DNA from: Thermosynechococcaceae cyanobacterium Okahandja | Lineage (GTDB): Bacteria; Cyanobacteriota; Cyanobacteriia; Thermosynechococcales; Thermosynechococcaceae | Assembly (NCBI GenBank): GCA_041530395.1 | Contig: CP136945.1 | Span: forward strand, 372,001-436,000 | DNA: 64,000 nt | Direction of reading: 5' to 3' | Shown: positions 9,464-19,610 of the stretch, in pieces | How the letters are laid out: each line of letters begins with the position of its first letter | Position numbering within the stretch: position 1 is the first letter of the stretch | Position numbers and translations under genes: made by a program | The notes under the pieces: model-generated | What the model saw: only the letters and a program-made list of their open reading frames with translations | What the model was told of the DNA's origin: nothing | The model's database searches: none

Positions 9464-9997
9464 ATGGTTATTTCTGCCCCCAGTTCCTTTTGGCCGCCGG
9501 TGGTGGGCGATCGCGCCGCCTTCATTGCCCCCAATGCCACCCTCATTGGGGATGTCCGCCTCGGCGAGGGCTGTAGCCTCTGGTATGGAGCCATCCTACG
9601 GGGGGATGTGGAATACATCGAGGTGGGTGCCCACACCAACATTCAGGATGGAGCGATTCTCCACGGGGATCCGGGAGAGCCGACCATTTTGGGCGAGTAC
9701 GTGACCGTTGGGCATCGGGCGGTCATTCACGGTGCCACGGTCGAGGCGGGCTGTTTAATTGGCATTGGTGCGGTGGTGCTAAACGGTGTGCGGGTCGGTA
9801 GCGGCAGTATTGTGGGTGCGGGTGCCGTCGTCAGTAAAGATGTACCGCCGCGATCGCTCGTGGTGGGGGTTCCCGCCAAAGTGGTGCGCCAAGTCAGTGA
9901 CACCGAAGCAGCAGAATTAATCAACCATGCCCAAAAATACGAACAACTGGCCGGTGTTCACAGTGGTCGCGGCACCGACCTTGGGTTTTATGCCTGA
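9464..9997 (+). CDS. Gamma-carbonic-anhydrase-like hexapeptide-repeat protein
   Basis: 177 residues forming a left-handed beta helix of hexapeptide repeats (about 20-145), then a C-terminal helix. Potential zinc ligands are His67 (ILHGD), His84 and His89 (VGHRAVIHG), with the spacing of the YrdA/CamH branch of gamma-carbonic anhydrases rather than archaeal Cam. Members of this branch may be weak carbonic anhydrases or structural proteins, so activity is not certain. It lacks the RbcS-like repeats of carboxysomal CcmM. Follows pyrC closely. Confidence 0.82.
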   Translation: MVISAPSSFWPPVVGDRAAFIAPNATLIGDVRLGEGCSLWYGAILRGDVEYIEVGAHTNIQDGAILHGDPGEPTILGEYVTVGHRAVIHGATVEAGCLIGIGAVVLNGVRVGSGSIVGAGAVVSKDVPPRSLVVGVPAKVVRQVSDTEAAELINHAQKYEQLAGVHSGRGTDLGFYA

Positions 9998-10086
9998 TTT
10001 TGCATCACGTTCCGATATTAGGAATAGAGTAGCAGGGCAGTTCATCTGCTAGAATTCTGAAGGATTTTGTCGTAAGAGTTCAGCCA

Positions 10087-11112
10087 ATGACTCGTGCACG
10101 GATTGCTGTGGATGCCATGGGGGGTGACTATGCCCCCGATGAGATCGTTGCCGGTGCCCTCAGAGCTAGTGAAGAATTAGATGCCGATATTTTGCTTGTC
10201 GGTGACCCTACTCAAATCCAGAGTTACCTGAAGCAACACGCCCCCACCGCCAAACCCCAGATTGTGGCGGCCAGCGATGTAGTGGATATGGATGAAGAAC
10301 CGTTGGTTGCCCTCAAGCGCAAGCCCAATGCCTCCATTAACGTGGCCATGGACTTGGTGAAAACAGGAGCGGCAGATGCAGTGGTTTCAGCGGGGCACTC
10401 CGGTGCAGCCATGGCAGCGGCACTGCTGCGGCTAGGACGGCTTCCCGGCATTGATCGACCCGCAATTGGTGCCGTGCTACCCACCCTGATGGCGGGCAAA
10501 TCGGTTTTGGTTCTAGATGTTGGCGCTAACGTGGACTGCCGCCCCAAATACTTAGAGCAGTTTGCGGTGATGGGTTCCATCTATAGCAAGTACGTGCTAG
10601 ACGTTGATGACCCCAAAGTGGGGCTGCTGAATATCGGGGAAGAAGACTGCAAAGGCAATGATGTGGCGCTAAAAGCCCATCAACTGCTGCGCCAAAACCC
10701 TCAGATTTCTTTTTTAGGGAATGCCGAAGGCCGCGATGTCATGTCCGGCCAGTTTGATGTGGTGGTTTGCGATGGTTTTGTCGGTAATGTGTTGCTGAAA
10801 TTTGCTGAGTCCCTCGGTGGCGTCTTGGTGCAAATTCTCCGGGAAGAACTGCCGCGGGGCTGGCGCGGCCAATTGGGCACCGCACTGCTACGCCCTAACT
10901 TGCGGCAAATTAAGCAGCGCATTGACCATGCGGAACATGGGGGGGGTCTGCTGCTGGGGGTTGATGGCATCTGCATCATTAGCCATGGCAGTTCCCAAGC
11001 CCCTTCGGTGTTTAATGCCATTCGCCTAGCCAAGGAGGCCGTGGATCATCGCGTTTCAGAGCGGATTCAAGCGTGTTATCAGCACGCGGTTGCCGTTGAG
11101 GATCATGCTTAG
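10087..11112 (+). CDS. plsX: Phosphate acyltransferase PlsX
   Basis: 341 residues, beginning MTRARIAVDAMGGDYAPDEI, the typical PlsX N-terminus. It converts acyl-ACP to acyl-phosphate, the first step in phosphatidic acid synthesis in most bacteria. The GHSGAAMAAAL and LDVGANVDCRP segments and ILREELPRGWRGQLG near the C-terminus are family hallmarks. Its stop codon overlaps the GTG start of fabH by one base, indicating translational coupling. Soluble, membrane-associated enzyme. Confidence 0.96.
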   Translation: MTRARIAVDAMGGDYAPDEIVAGALRASEELDADILLVGDPTQIQSYLKQHAPTAKPQIVAASDVVDMDEEPLVALKRKPNASINVAMDLVKTGAADAVVSAGHSGAAMAAALLRLGRLPGIDRPAIGAVLPTLMAGKSVLVLDVGANVDCRPKYLEQFAVMGSIYSKYVLDVDDPKVGLLNIGEEDCKGNDVALKAHQLLRQNPQISFLGNAEGRDVMSGQFDVVVCDGFVGNVLLKFAESLGGVLVQILREELPRGWRGQLGTALLRPNLRQIKQRIDHAEHGGGLLLGVDGICIISHGSSQAPSVFNAIRLAKEAVDHRVSERIQACYQHAVAVEDHA

Positions 11113-12092
11113 TGGGTGTTCGATTTAGTGGGGTGGGGGCTGCCACTCCAACCCAAGCCCTGACCAACGAGCACCTCAGTGCCCTAGTGGATACTTCCGA
11201 TGAATGGATTCGTACCCGCACTGGCATCAAACAACGCCGGATTGCCGCACCGGATCAGCGCCTTGTGGATTTGGCCGCAGATGCCGCCGTTGCCGCGCTG
11301 GCCATGGCCAACCTTGATGCCACCGCTGTCGATCTCGTCATTTTGGCCACCTCAACCCCCGATGATTTATTTGGCACCGCCTGTTTAGTGCAAACTCGTA
11401 TTGGTGCAACAAATGCGGTAGCGTTTGACCTCACAGCGGCCTGCTCTGGGTTTATCTTTGGCTTGGTGACGGCTGCCCAGTATCTGCGCACTGGTGCCTA
11501 TCGCACGGCGGTGGTCATTGGTGCCGATATTCTCTCCCGCTGGGTCGATTGGCAGGATCGCCGCACCTGTATTCTGTTTGGTGATGGTGCGGGGGCGATG
11601 GTGCTGCAAGCCAGTGATGTGGATCAGCTTCTGAGTTTTGAACTGCGCAGTGATGGCCGCCTGAATGAACACTTAACCCTGACGTTTCAGGGGAACTCAC
11701 AACCCCTGTGTGAGGGGGTGGCGATCGCCCAAGGGAGTTTTGCCCCCATTTTTATGAACGGTCGCGAAGTCTATCGCTTTGCGGTGACTCAGGTGCCGGA
11801 AGTCATTGAGAAGGCGCTACACCGTGCCCACCTCACCGCCGAGGATATTGACTGGCTGGTATTGCACCAAGCCAATCAGCGGATCTTAGATGCCGTTGCC
11901 GAGCGCCTTGGTGTGGCCGCCGACAAAGTCATTAGTAACGTTAGCCAGTGCGGTAACACCTCCGCCGCCTCCATCCCCATTGCCTTGACCGCGCCCTTGC
12001 AGCAGCAGCACATCAAGCGCGGCGACCTCATTGCCACAGCAGGGTTTGGCGCGGGGTTAACGTGGGGGTCGGCGCTGTTCCGCTGGGGGTAA
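11112..12092 (+). CDS. fabH: 3-oxoacyl-ACP synthase III (KAS III)
   Basis: 326 residues from the GTG at 11112. It condenses acetyl-CoA with malonyl-ACP to start fatty acid synthesis. The catalytic triad is visible: Cys111 (TAACSGFIFGL), His about 253 (LHQANQRI) and Asn about 283 (QCGNTSAASIP). It is coupled to plsX, a common arrangement linking fatty acid initiation with phospholipid synthesis. Usually fabD follows in this cluster, but here the next gene (ybeY) is convergent. Confidence 0.95.
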   Translation: MGVRFSGVGAATPTQALTNEHLSALVDTSDEWIRTRTGIKQRRIAAPDQRLVDLAADAAVAALAMANLDATAVDLVILATSTPDDLFGTACLVQTRIGATNAVAFDLTAACSGFIFGLVTAAQYLRTGAYRTAVVIGADILSRWVDWQDRRTCILFGDGAGAMVLQASDVDQLLSFELRSDGRLNEHLTLTFQGNSQPLCEGVAIAQGSFAPIFMNGREVYRFAVTQVPEVIEKALHRAHLTAEDIDWLVLHQANQRILDAVAERLGVAADKVISNVSQCGNTSAASIPIALTAPLQQQHIKRGDLIATAGFGAGLTWGSALFRWG

Positions 12093-12117
12093 ATCAATCG
12101 TTACATTATTAATTAAT

Positions 12118-12603
12118 CTAGTTGCCCCCTAGGGATGGCACAGCTAAGCCCACCGCCTGCAAACACTGAGCCTGTTGGCTGAGCATTGCCGCCAAGTGCG
12201 ACTCATCGGGGTGATCCCAGCCCAAGAGGTGGAGCAGCCCATGGCACGCCAGCCATGCCAGTTCAGACAGGGGGGCAGACTCACTGGCGTTCGCTTGGCG
12301 CAGCGCCGTTTCGACGGAAATAATCACATCGCCGAGATACTCGGGCTCCTCAGGGGTTAGGGGCAATCCCTGATCGCGGGTTGCAAAGGCTAGGACATCT
12401 GTGGGCTGATTACGTTGCCGAAATTGACGGTTCAGCGCCTGAATCTCTTGATCGGAAGTGAAGCGGAGGGTTAGTTCATAGCCGTGACTGTTCGCTGTTT
12501 CAACCATGTGCAGCCATGTAGCAAGCCACTCTTGCCACGGCAGGGTGGCCAGATCAGGGGTAGGCAAGGGCTGATGGACTTCCAGATAGACCGTTACCCC
12601 CAT
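12118..12603 (-). CDS. ybeY: Endoribonuclease YbeY
   Basis: 161 residues. The zinc-binding motif [14 protein letters not shown] (about residues 127-140) identifies the UPF0054/YbeY family, which works in 16S rRNA 3' maturation and ribosome quality control. A DVLAF block precedes it. The DUF3285 gene ends just upstream on the same strand (gap of 2 bases), so the two genes form a small operon. Convergent with fabH. Confidence 0.95.
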   Translation of the reverse strand: MGVTVYLEVHQPLPTPDLATLPWQEWLATWLHMVETANSHGYELTLRFTSDQEIQALNRQFRQRNQPTDVLAFATRDQGLPLTPEEPEYLGDVIISVETALRQANASESAPLSELAWLACHGLLHLLGWDHPDESHLAAMLSQQAQCLQAVGLAVPSLGGN

Positions 12604-12605
12604 CG

Positions 12606-12761
12606 CTAACGAGTGAGATAGGATAGGCCGACCAAAAACGCCAGTAGCCCTAAGCTGGTGAGGGCAAAATGGGTAAGGGACTTACCACCCTTGCGCACCA
12701 TATTGCGCATGGCTAGCTTTACATAACTGGGCTTGGCCTCAGGGGGAGGAGAATCGGTCAT
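12606..12761 (-). CDS. DUF3285 small membrane protein
   Basis: 51 residues from the ATG at 12761 ([20 protein letters not shown]). The [19 protein letters not shown] block followed by one membrane segment defines DUF3285, a cyanobacterial family of unknown function. A longer reading from 12812 adds 17 Lys/Ile residues not seen in the family and is rejected. Two bases upstream of ybeY, with which it is probably co-transcribed. One transmembrane helix with a basic N-terminal side. Confidence 0.8.
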   Translation of the reverse strand: MTDSPPPEAKPSYVKLAMRNMVRKGGKSLTHFALTSLGLLAFLVGLSYLTR

Positions 12762-12880
12762 GGGCGTTATTGTTTTAATTATTTTATTTTTTTTGCTGCC
12801 AATGGCGATCATATCATCCCCGCTTTGGTGCAGGTTAGGTGAATGGGTGCGTGCTGGATGGAAGTCAGTTGTGACTCAGT

Positions 12881-12897
12881 TGTTACAATGTGTAACA
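12881..12897. promoter_or_regulatory. Inverted repeat upstream of UbiB-family gene
   Basis: TGTTACA-ATG-TGTAACA is a perfect 7-bp inverted repeat with a 3-base centre, ending 19 bases before the ATG at 12917. It may bind a dimeric regulator or be a small mRNA hairpin next to the ribosome-binding region. It contains the octamer GTTACAAT also found twice at 39387-39405. Confidence 0.4.
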
Positions 12898-12916
12898 GCG
12901 TTAGTAGCTGGTTATT

Positions 12917-14851
12917 ATGAATACGGCCTTAGTCCCCGCCTCTGCCGATGACTCCCCCCAAGAGATTGCGATCGCGGCGGAGACGCTGCCCAACCCAGAA
13001 TTTGAACCTTACGACCCCGAGGCGATCGCCGCCTACTATCGGCAGCGCCCCTTTCTGGTGCTGAGCCGCTGGGTACGCATTCTTTGGCCGGTGTTTTGGT
13101 TGCTCTTTAACCGCTGGTGGGACAACCTGACAGGCCGGGCGAAGACCCATCAACACCAACGGGCGATCGCCCTGCGGGAAACCCTCACCCGCCTTGGCCC
13201 CGCCTATATTAAAGTCGGCCAAGCGCTGTCCACCCGCCCCGACCTGCTACCTGCTGTTTACCTTGAAGAACTCACCAAACTGCAAGATCAGTTGCCCGCC
13301 TTTCCCAATGACGTGGCTTTTTGCTTCATTGAAGAAGAACTGGGGGCACCACCGCAGGTCTTGTTTGCCGAACTGAGCGCCGATCCAATTGCTGCCGCTT
13401 CCTTAGGACAGGTGTATCGCGGTCGCCTCAAAAGTGGTGAAACCGTTGCCGTTAAAGTGCAGCGCCCCGGCCTAGCGGAAAGTATTACCCTTGACATTTA
13501 TATTTTGCGGGGGGTGGCCTACTGGGCAAAACGCCTGATCAAAGACATTCGCAGCGATTTAGTGGCCATCCTAGACGAGTTTGCCGGTCGCCTGTTTGAG
13601 GAGATGGACTACACCCAAGAAGGGCGCAATGCCGAACGCTTTGCCCGTCTTTATGGCCATTTACCCGATGTCTATATTCCTAAAATTTACTGGGACTACA
13701 CCCGCCGCCGCGTCCTGACGATGGAATGGGTGACGGGTGTCAAGCTCAACCAGCCGCAGCAAATTCAGGCTCAAGGCATTGACCCGCGCTACATGGTGTA
13801 TGTCGGCGTACAGTGTTCGCTACGGCAATTACTCGAGCACGGCTTTTTTCATGCCGACCCGCACCCAGGCAACCTCTTAGCCATGCCCAACGGCAAACTC
13901 GCCTACCTTGACTTTGGCATGATGAGCGAGATTGCCCCCGCGCAGCGCTATGGTCTGCTCAATGCCATTGTCCATATTGTGAATCGCGAGTACGAAAGCC
14001 TTGCCCATGATTACGTGAACCTAGGCTTTTTAAGCGAAGACACTAACCTAGAGCCAATTATTCCGGCATTGGCACTGGTGTTTGAAGATGCCCTCGGTGC
14101 CAGCGTTGCCGAGCTAAATATTCAACGGATTTTTGATCGCCTCTCGGAGGTGATGTACGAGTATCCCTTTCAGGTGCCCGCTTACTATGCCTTAATCGTC
14201 CGCTCGCTCCTGACCATGGAGGGGATTGCCATGGGGGTAGATCCCAACTTTAAGGTGCTGAGTGCTGCCTACCCCTACATTGCCCGCCGCCTCCTAACGG
14301 ATCCGGCACCAGAATTGCGCACTAGCCTCACCAATTTGCTGCTCAAGGATGGTCAGTTCCGCTGGACTCGCCTAGAAAATCTGCTGCGCAACGCCCGCGA
14401 AAGCCGCGACTACGATTTTAATGTTGTCTTGGAGCAGGCACTGGAGTTTCTCTTTTCTGAGCGGGGCACCTTTTATCGCGATCGCCTCGCCGATGAAATT
14501 GTCAAAAGCTTAGATACCTGGGCACGCACCACCATGGGACAGTTCAATGTGGCGCAAATGCTACCCCTCGTCACCCGACCCGTCCCGACAACTAACAGCT
14601 CCAGTATCATTAGCGAACCCAATGCCCTTGAGCACCTGCGGCGTATTTTTAGCATTTTGCAGGATACCCCCGGCTTTGACCTGATGAAGGTCATTCCGGC
14701 CATTCTCAAAATTATTGTTCGACCGGAATTGCAGCAAATGGGGCAGCGAATTGTCAACGGCCTGCTCCAACGGGCGATCGCCCGCTTCCTGCGCGAAGTC
14801 TTGCTCGCAGATACAAAACCCCAACTCCAATCGGCAGGAGTTAGTAAGTAA
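12917..14851 (+). CDS. ABC1/UbiB-family atypical kinase
   Basis: 644 residues. The UbiB/ADCK family motifs are present: KVGQALSTRPDLLP (about 97-110), an Ala-rich loop AAASLGQVYRG, the lysine in VAVKVQRP, HADPHPGNL and DFGMM. Such proteins support quinone biosynthesis (ubiquinone or plastoquinone) or stress response; in cyanobacteria several paralogues exist and their roles are poorly known. The C-terminal 150 residues are helical and may hold a membrane anchor. ATG chosen because it lies right after the inverted repeat and gives the usual length. Confidence 0.9.
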   Translation: MNTALVPASADDSPQEIAIAAETLPNPEFEPYDPEAIAAYYRQRPFLVLSRWVRILWPVFWLLFNRWWDNLTGRAKTHQHQRAIALRETLTRLGPAYIKVGQALSTRPDLLPAVYLEELTKLQDQLPAFPNDVAFCFIEEELGAPPQVLFAELSADPIAAASLGQVYRGRLKSGETVAVKVQRPGLAESITLDIYILRGVAYWAKRLIKDIRSDLVAILDEFAGRLFEEMDYTQEGRNAERFARLYGHLPDVYIPKIYWDYTRRRVLTMEWVTGVKLNQPQQIQAQGIDPRYMVYVGVQCSLRQLLEHGFFHADPHPGNLLAMPNGKLAYLDFGMMSEIAPAQRYGLLNAIVHIVNREYESLAHDYVNLGFLSEDTNLEPIIPALALVFEDALGASVAELNIQRIFDRLSEVMYEYPFQVPAYYALIVRSLLTMEGIAMGVDPNFKVLSAAYPYIARRLLTDPAPELRTSLTNLLLKDGQFRWTRLENLLRNARESRDYDFNVVLEQALEFLFSERGTFYRDRLADEIVKSLDTWARTTMGQFNVAQMLPLVTRPVPTTNSSSIISEPNALEHLRRIFSILQDTPGFDLMKVIPAILKIIVRPELQQMGQRIVNGLLQRAIARFLREVLLADTKPQLQSAGVSK

Positions 14852-14862
14852 ATCCATCCCCC

Positions 14863-14895
14863 TTGACAGGTCATACAATAACGATAATGATAATC
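14863..14895 (+). promoter_or_regulatory. Promoter with Fur box of iron porin gene
   Basis: TTGACA at 14863-14868 is a good -35 element. Fifteen bases on, GATAATGATAATC (14883-14895) matches the first 13 positions of the Fur consensus GATAATGATAATCATTATC exactly and overlaps the expected -10 region. Fur-Fe2+ bound there would block transcription, so the downstream gene should be expressed under iron limitation. Confidence 0.7.
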
Positions 14896-14968
14896 AAAAA
14901 TTGCTGCCCTAGGCTATTCCTCGGGGACGCAGTAACGATCCTTAAGGGGTGAAGGAGTGAAGTGACCG

Positions 14969-16624
14969 ATGCATCAACAAACAGCGCCGTGGCTAACAGC
15001 AATGATCGTGGCTCAGCTACTAGCCACTAGTACCAGTAGCCAAGCTCAGCCGAGCTACCCGTCCGTTCACCGCCCTCAGGCCCTAGGCGAAATCGAGCAG
15101 GTTGCCAGCATGGGGCAAGTGACCTCCGTGTCGCAGCTTGCGGATGTGCAGCCCACCGACTGGGCCTACCAAGCCTTGGCCTCATTGGTGGAAAAATATG
15201 GCTGTATTGCCGGGTATCCCGATGGCACCTTCCGTGGTAATCGTGCCCTCAGCCGTTTTGAACTGGCCGCTGCCTTAAATGCCTGTTTAGATGTGGTCAG
15301 CGATCGCTTTGCCACCAAAGAAGACCTAGCCACGCTGCAACGCCTCGCTGAGGAATTTAGGACGGAATTAGCCACGCTGCGCGGACGGCTGGATAAGATT
15401 GAAGCCCGCACTGCCAACCTCGAAGCCACTCAATTTTCTACCACTACCAAGCTCTCGGTAGATGCAGTCATGGCCTTCCAAGCGGGGGGAAACACTGGTG
15501 CGGTCTTTGATCCGGTATCCGGCGATCTGCTCAGCGGTGGCAGTTACAATCCCACCGTCATTAGCCGCGTTGAAATCAGTTTGAATACCAGTTTTCGCGG
15601 TACCGACCTGCTCACCACCACCCTCGAAGTGGGCAACGGCGGCCTAGATACCTTGGGGGCATCAGGAGTAGGAACGGGCGGCCTTATTGCCGGTGGCTCC
15701 GTGGACTACGGTGGTGTTGATCCGGGGGTTAACCTGTTTCGCCTGTTCTATAGCTTCCAGCCCACCGAAAATTTAACCCTTGGGTTTGGCCCGCTGTTCT
15801 ATCCCAGCGATATTATTGACACTAACAGCTACGCCAACGACTCCTCCAGCGACTTTAGCTCTAATTTCTTTATCAATAATCCCCTGATTGTGCCCTATCC
15901 GGTGAACGATCCGGGCGGGGCAGGCATGAGCCTTGAGTGGAATCCGGGGGGCAGTTTCTTTACCCTGCGGGGGGTGTATGTGGCTGCCGCTGCCAGTGCC
16001 CCCACCGGTGGCTTGGCCAGTGGTCTTGCGGGTGCCCCTGTGAATGGCGGCCTATTTGGTGATCCCTACCAAGGCACGATTGAACTGGAGTTTAGCCGTG
16101 CGTTTGGGCGCAATGGGCAAAATAATGTTGCCGTGCGCCTGCAATATACCAATGCCTCAACCTTGAATATTTCCCAGAATGCTGGGGGTCTTAACGCCGA
16201 ACTCACCCTAGGTAAATTTGGCCTTTTTGGCCGCTATGGCTACTCGGGTATGAAGCTCTACGGCACGGGGGCAACGATTTTGGGGTTGGGGCCTTTTGCC
16301 GTGGATCCTGGGGTCTTGATCATCCCAGCCGGTGGCGAAGTGAATACCACCGCCCAAACTTGGATGGCAGGGGTTGCCTATCGAGACTTATTGGCCGAAG
16401 GCTCACTTCTTGGGGCGGCTGTCGGTCAACCGTTTATTAACTCCTTGGCATCAGCACCCGGCATTAATGATGCAACCCAAACGAACTACGAGCTATTTTT
16501 CCGCTATCCCCTCAGCGATAACATTGCCATCACACCAGTGTTTATGGCGGTTACAAACGCCAACAACAGCTCTACCAATAGTCCAATTCTGCAGGGGCTC
16601 ATTCGGACCACGTTTAGCTTCTAG
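14969..16624 (+). CDS. Iron uptake porin, SLH and OprB-like
   Basis: 551 residues. Signal peptide (about 1-26, cleavage near SSQAQP), an SLH domain (about 62-115; DWAYQALASLVEKYGC, GYPDGTFRGNRALSRFEL) that binds peptidoglycan, a coiled coil (about 122-160), then a beta-barrel domain rich in Gly, Asn and aromatic residues ending TFSF, a typical outer-membrane terminus. This is the architecture of cyanobacterial iron-uptake porins related to Slr1908/Slr0042. The Fur box upstream supports a role in iron entry. Length is normal. Confidence 0.9.
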   Translation: MHQQTAPWLTAMIVAQLLATSTSSQAQPSYPSVHRPQALGEIEQVASMGQVTSVSQLADVQPTDWAYQALASLVEKYGCIAGYPDGTFRGNRALSRFELAAALNACLDVVSDRFATKEDLATLQRLAEEFRTELATLRGRLDKIEARTANLEATQFSTTTKLSVDAVMAFQAGGNTGAVFDPVSGDLLSGGSYNPTVISRVEISLNTSFRGTDLLTTTLEVGNGGLDTLGASGVGTGGLIAGGSVDYGGVDPGVNLFRLFYSFQPTENLTLGFGPLFYPSDIIDTNSYANDSSSDFSSNFFINNPLIVPYPVNDPGGAGMSLEWNPGGSFFTLRGVYVAAAASAPTGGLASGLAGAPVNGGLFGDPYQGTIELEFSRAFGRNGQNNVAVRLQYTNASTLNISQNAGGLNAELTLGKFGLFGRYGYSGMKLYGTGATILGLGPFAVDPGVLIIPAGGEVNTTAQTWMAGVAYRDLLAEGSLLGAAVGQPFINSLASAPGINDATQTNYELFFRYPLSDNIAITPVFMAVTNANNSSTNSPILQGLIRTTFSF

Positions 16625-17132
16625 CCTCGTTACCCCCCTTAGAAACGGCGTTGAGCCATAGCTGCTGCCGTTGTGGCTCAGCGCGCTTTGGGCTGCTGTG
16701 AACAGGCGCTTTGTCTGTTGCCTCCCCAAATTGGAGCCACACTCCTTGGCAACATTCGGTGTTATTCAGAAAAGGGAGGAAAAGGCAAATTTTCTTTGAA
16801 GAAAGAATCTTGATTTTGTGTGATCCGAGTCACAAAAATCTTTAGAAATCAAAAATTATTTAGCAAATTTTAATAAATTTTACTTATTCTTTATCGACGA
16901 CTGAAAATTCCGTTAACATGCCAGCCTGTGTGGGTTTTAACAGTATCGGCCTTGTTTTATTCTCTGTTCAAATGTTCATGGCGAACAAAATGCCCTAGGT
17001 GCTTGGGTTTTGGGGTTCGTGGTAGGTTGAAACAGTTCCGCTATGAGAGCGAACACGGCACCAGTACGGGTTAGCCTGTGACCTTGGTGCCCCGCTGTCC
17101 TGCCGTATGGATGCCCTTTTTAACGGACGCTT
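16625..17132 (+). other. Long intergenic region upstream of rlpA
   Basis: 508 bases without a supported gene. A hairpin TGAGCCA/TGGCTCA (16652-16680) follows the porin gene but has no T-run, so its role as terminator is doubtful. A CRP-type palindrome sits at 16819-16834, then AT-rich DNA to about 16900. From about 16950 the sequence becomes GC-rich and can fold, for example GGCACCA/TGGTGCC (about 17057-17093), suggesting a structured 5' leader for rlpA. I could not assign it to a riboswitch class. Confidence 0.45.
16819..16834. promoter_or_regulatory. CRP/SYCRP1-type cAMP-receptor site
   Basis: TGTGA-TCCGAG-TCACA matches TGTGA-N6-TCACA perfectly, and the flanking TTT and AAA extend the symmetry. 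CRP-family proteins use this operator, including SYCRP1 of Synechocystis. It lies about 300 bases upstream of the rlpA start in AT-rich DNA. Confidence 0.6.
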
Positions 17133-18068
17133 ATGAAGAAAACGCTGTACATTGGTTTGACGACAACTGCGCTAGCAGTGTTTGGAGTGCTCTCTGACAG
17201 TCGTGCCGATACCGCCCCAACCACCACCAGTTCTGCGCCTGCGGCTGAGACTGCTGTGATCGCCAGTAAAGTGGGGGAACGTCAAGCCACTACGCCGGTG
17301 ACAACCCGGGCGATCGCCACCCTGCATCGCCACGAAAAACAGGGTCGTGAAGCCATTACCGTCTATTTGCGGGGAATTCCCATTCTCACGTTCATGGGCA
17401 CCAGTGCCGCCCAGCCAGCGGGGGTTAAAGTGGCTGCTGCGAATGGTGCCGCAACCCCTGAGCAGACCACCCTTTCTGATGCCGCCCAACAGGCAACTGT
17501 GCTCACCGCACGGCTGAACCAACTCCACGAGCAAGGCTTTGATGCCAACCTTGTGCGGGTTCGCTGGGATGAACAGCAGCAGCGCTATCGCATCTACGCC
17601 GACAAAGAGCACCTGCTCACCCTCAACAACCAGATTCTGCTACCCCAAAACCAGCAGCGCAGTGATGAACAGGCCCTGCGCATTGCCAACCTGATTCGGC
17701 GGCAGTTGGGGAACGCCCCAGCCCTTACCAGCATCGAGGGATCCGAAAATACGATTGTGGCGGTTGGCCCGATTCGGATGCAACTTACGGGTCTTGCCTC
17801 TTGGTATGGCCCTGGCTTCCACGGTGCCCGTACCGCCAACGGCGAGCGGTTTAACCAAGATGCCATGACCGCTGCCCACAAAACCCTACCCTTTGGCACC
17901 CGGGTTCGGGTCACCAATCTCCATAACGGGCGCTCGGTCATTGTGCGGATTAACGATCGCGGCCCCTTTACCCCTGGACGGGAAATTGACCTCTCCCGGG
18001 GTGCTGCGGCGGCCATTGGCCTGATTGGTGCAGGGGTTGGCCCAGTGCGGATTGATGTCCTGCAATAA
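17133..18068 (+). CDS. RlpA-like septal/peptidoglycan protein
   Basis: 311 residues. Signal peptide (about 1-25), a central region of no known fold (about 30-215), then the double-psi beta-barrel of RlpA (about 218-311): [37 protein letters not shown] and [17 protein letters not shown]. RlpA in some bacteria is a lytic transglycosylase acting on peptide-free glycan at septa; in others it is non-catalytic. The N-terminal extension is usual in cyanobacteria. It has its own long leader and a CRP-type site far upstream. Confidence 0.88.
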   Translation: MKKTLYIGLTTTALAVFGVLSDSRADTAPTTTSSAPAAETAVIASKVGERQATTPVTTRAIATLHRHEKQGREAITVYLRGIPILTFMGTSAAQPAGVKVAAANGAATPEQTTLSDAAQQATVLTARLNQLHEQGFDANLVRVRWDEQQQRYRIYADKEHLLTLNNQILLPQNQQRSDEQALRIANLIRRQLGNAPALTSIEGSENTIVAVGPIRMQLTGLASWYGPGFHGARTANGERFNQDAMTAAHKTLPFGTRVRVTNLHNGRSVIVRINDRGPFTPGREIDLSRGAAAAIGLIGAGVGPVRIDVLQ

Positions 18069-18117
18069 ACGGCAGATGCCCTTACCCCTCCCCCAAAGCC
18101 AAAATGATAGAATGAAC

Positions 18118-19595
<1,478 letters not shown>

Positions 19596-19610
19596 GATTC
19601 TCAGGGAGTC

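Noticed and set aside
16950-17132. c-di-AMP (ydaO) riboswitch upstream of rlpA
   Set aside because: The family is known before RlpA genes, but the conserved words of the ydaO class were not found in the leader.
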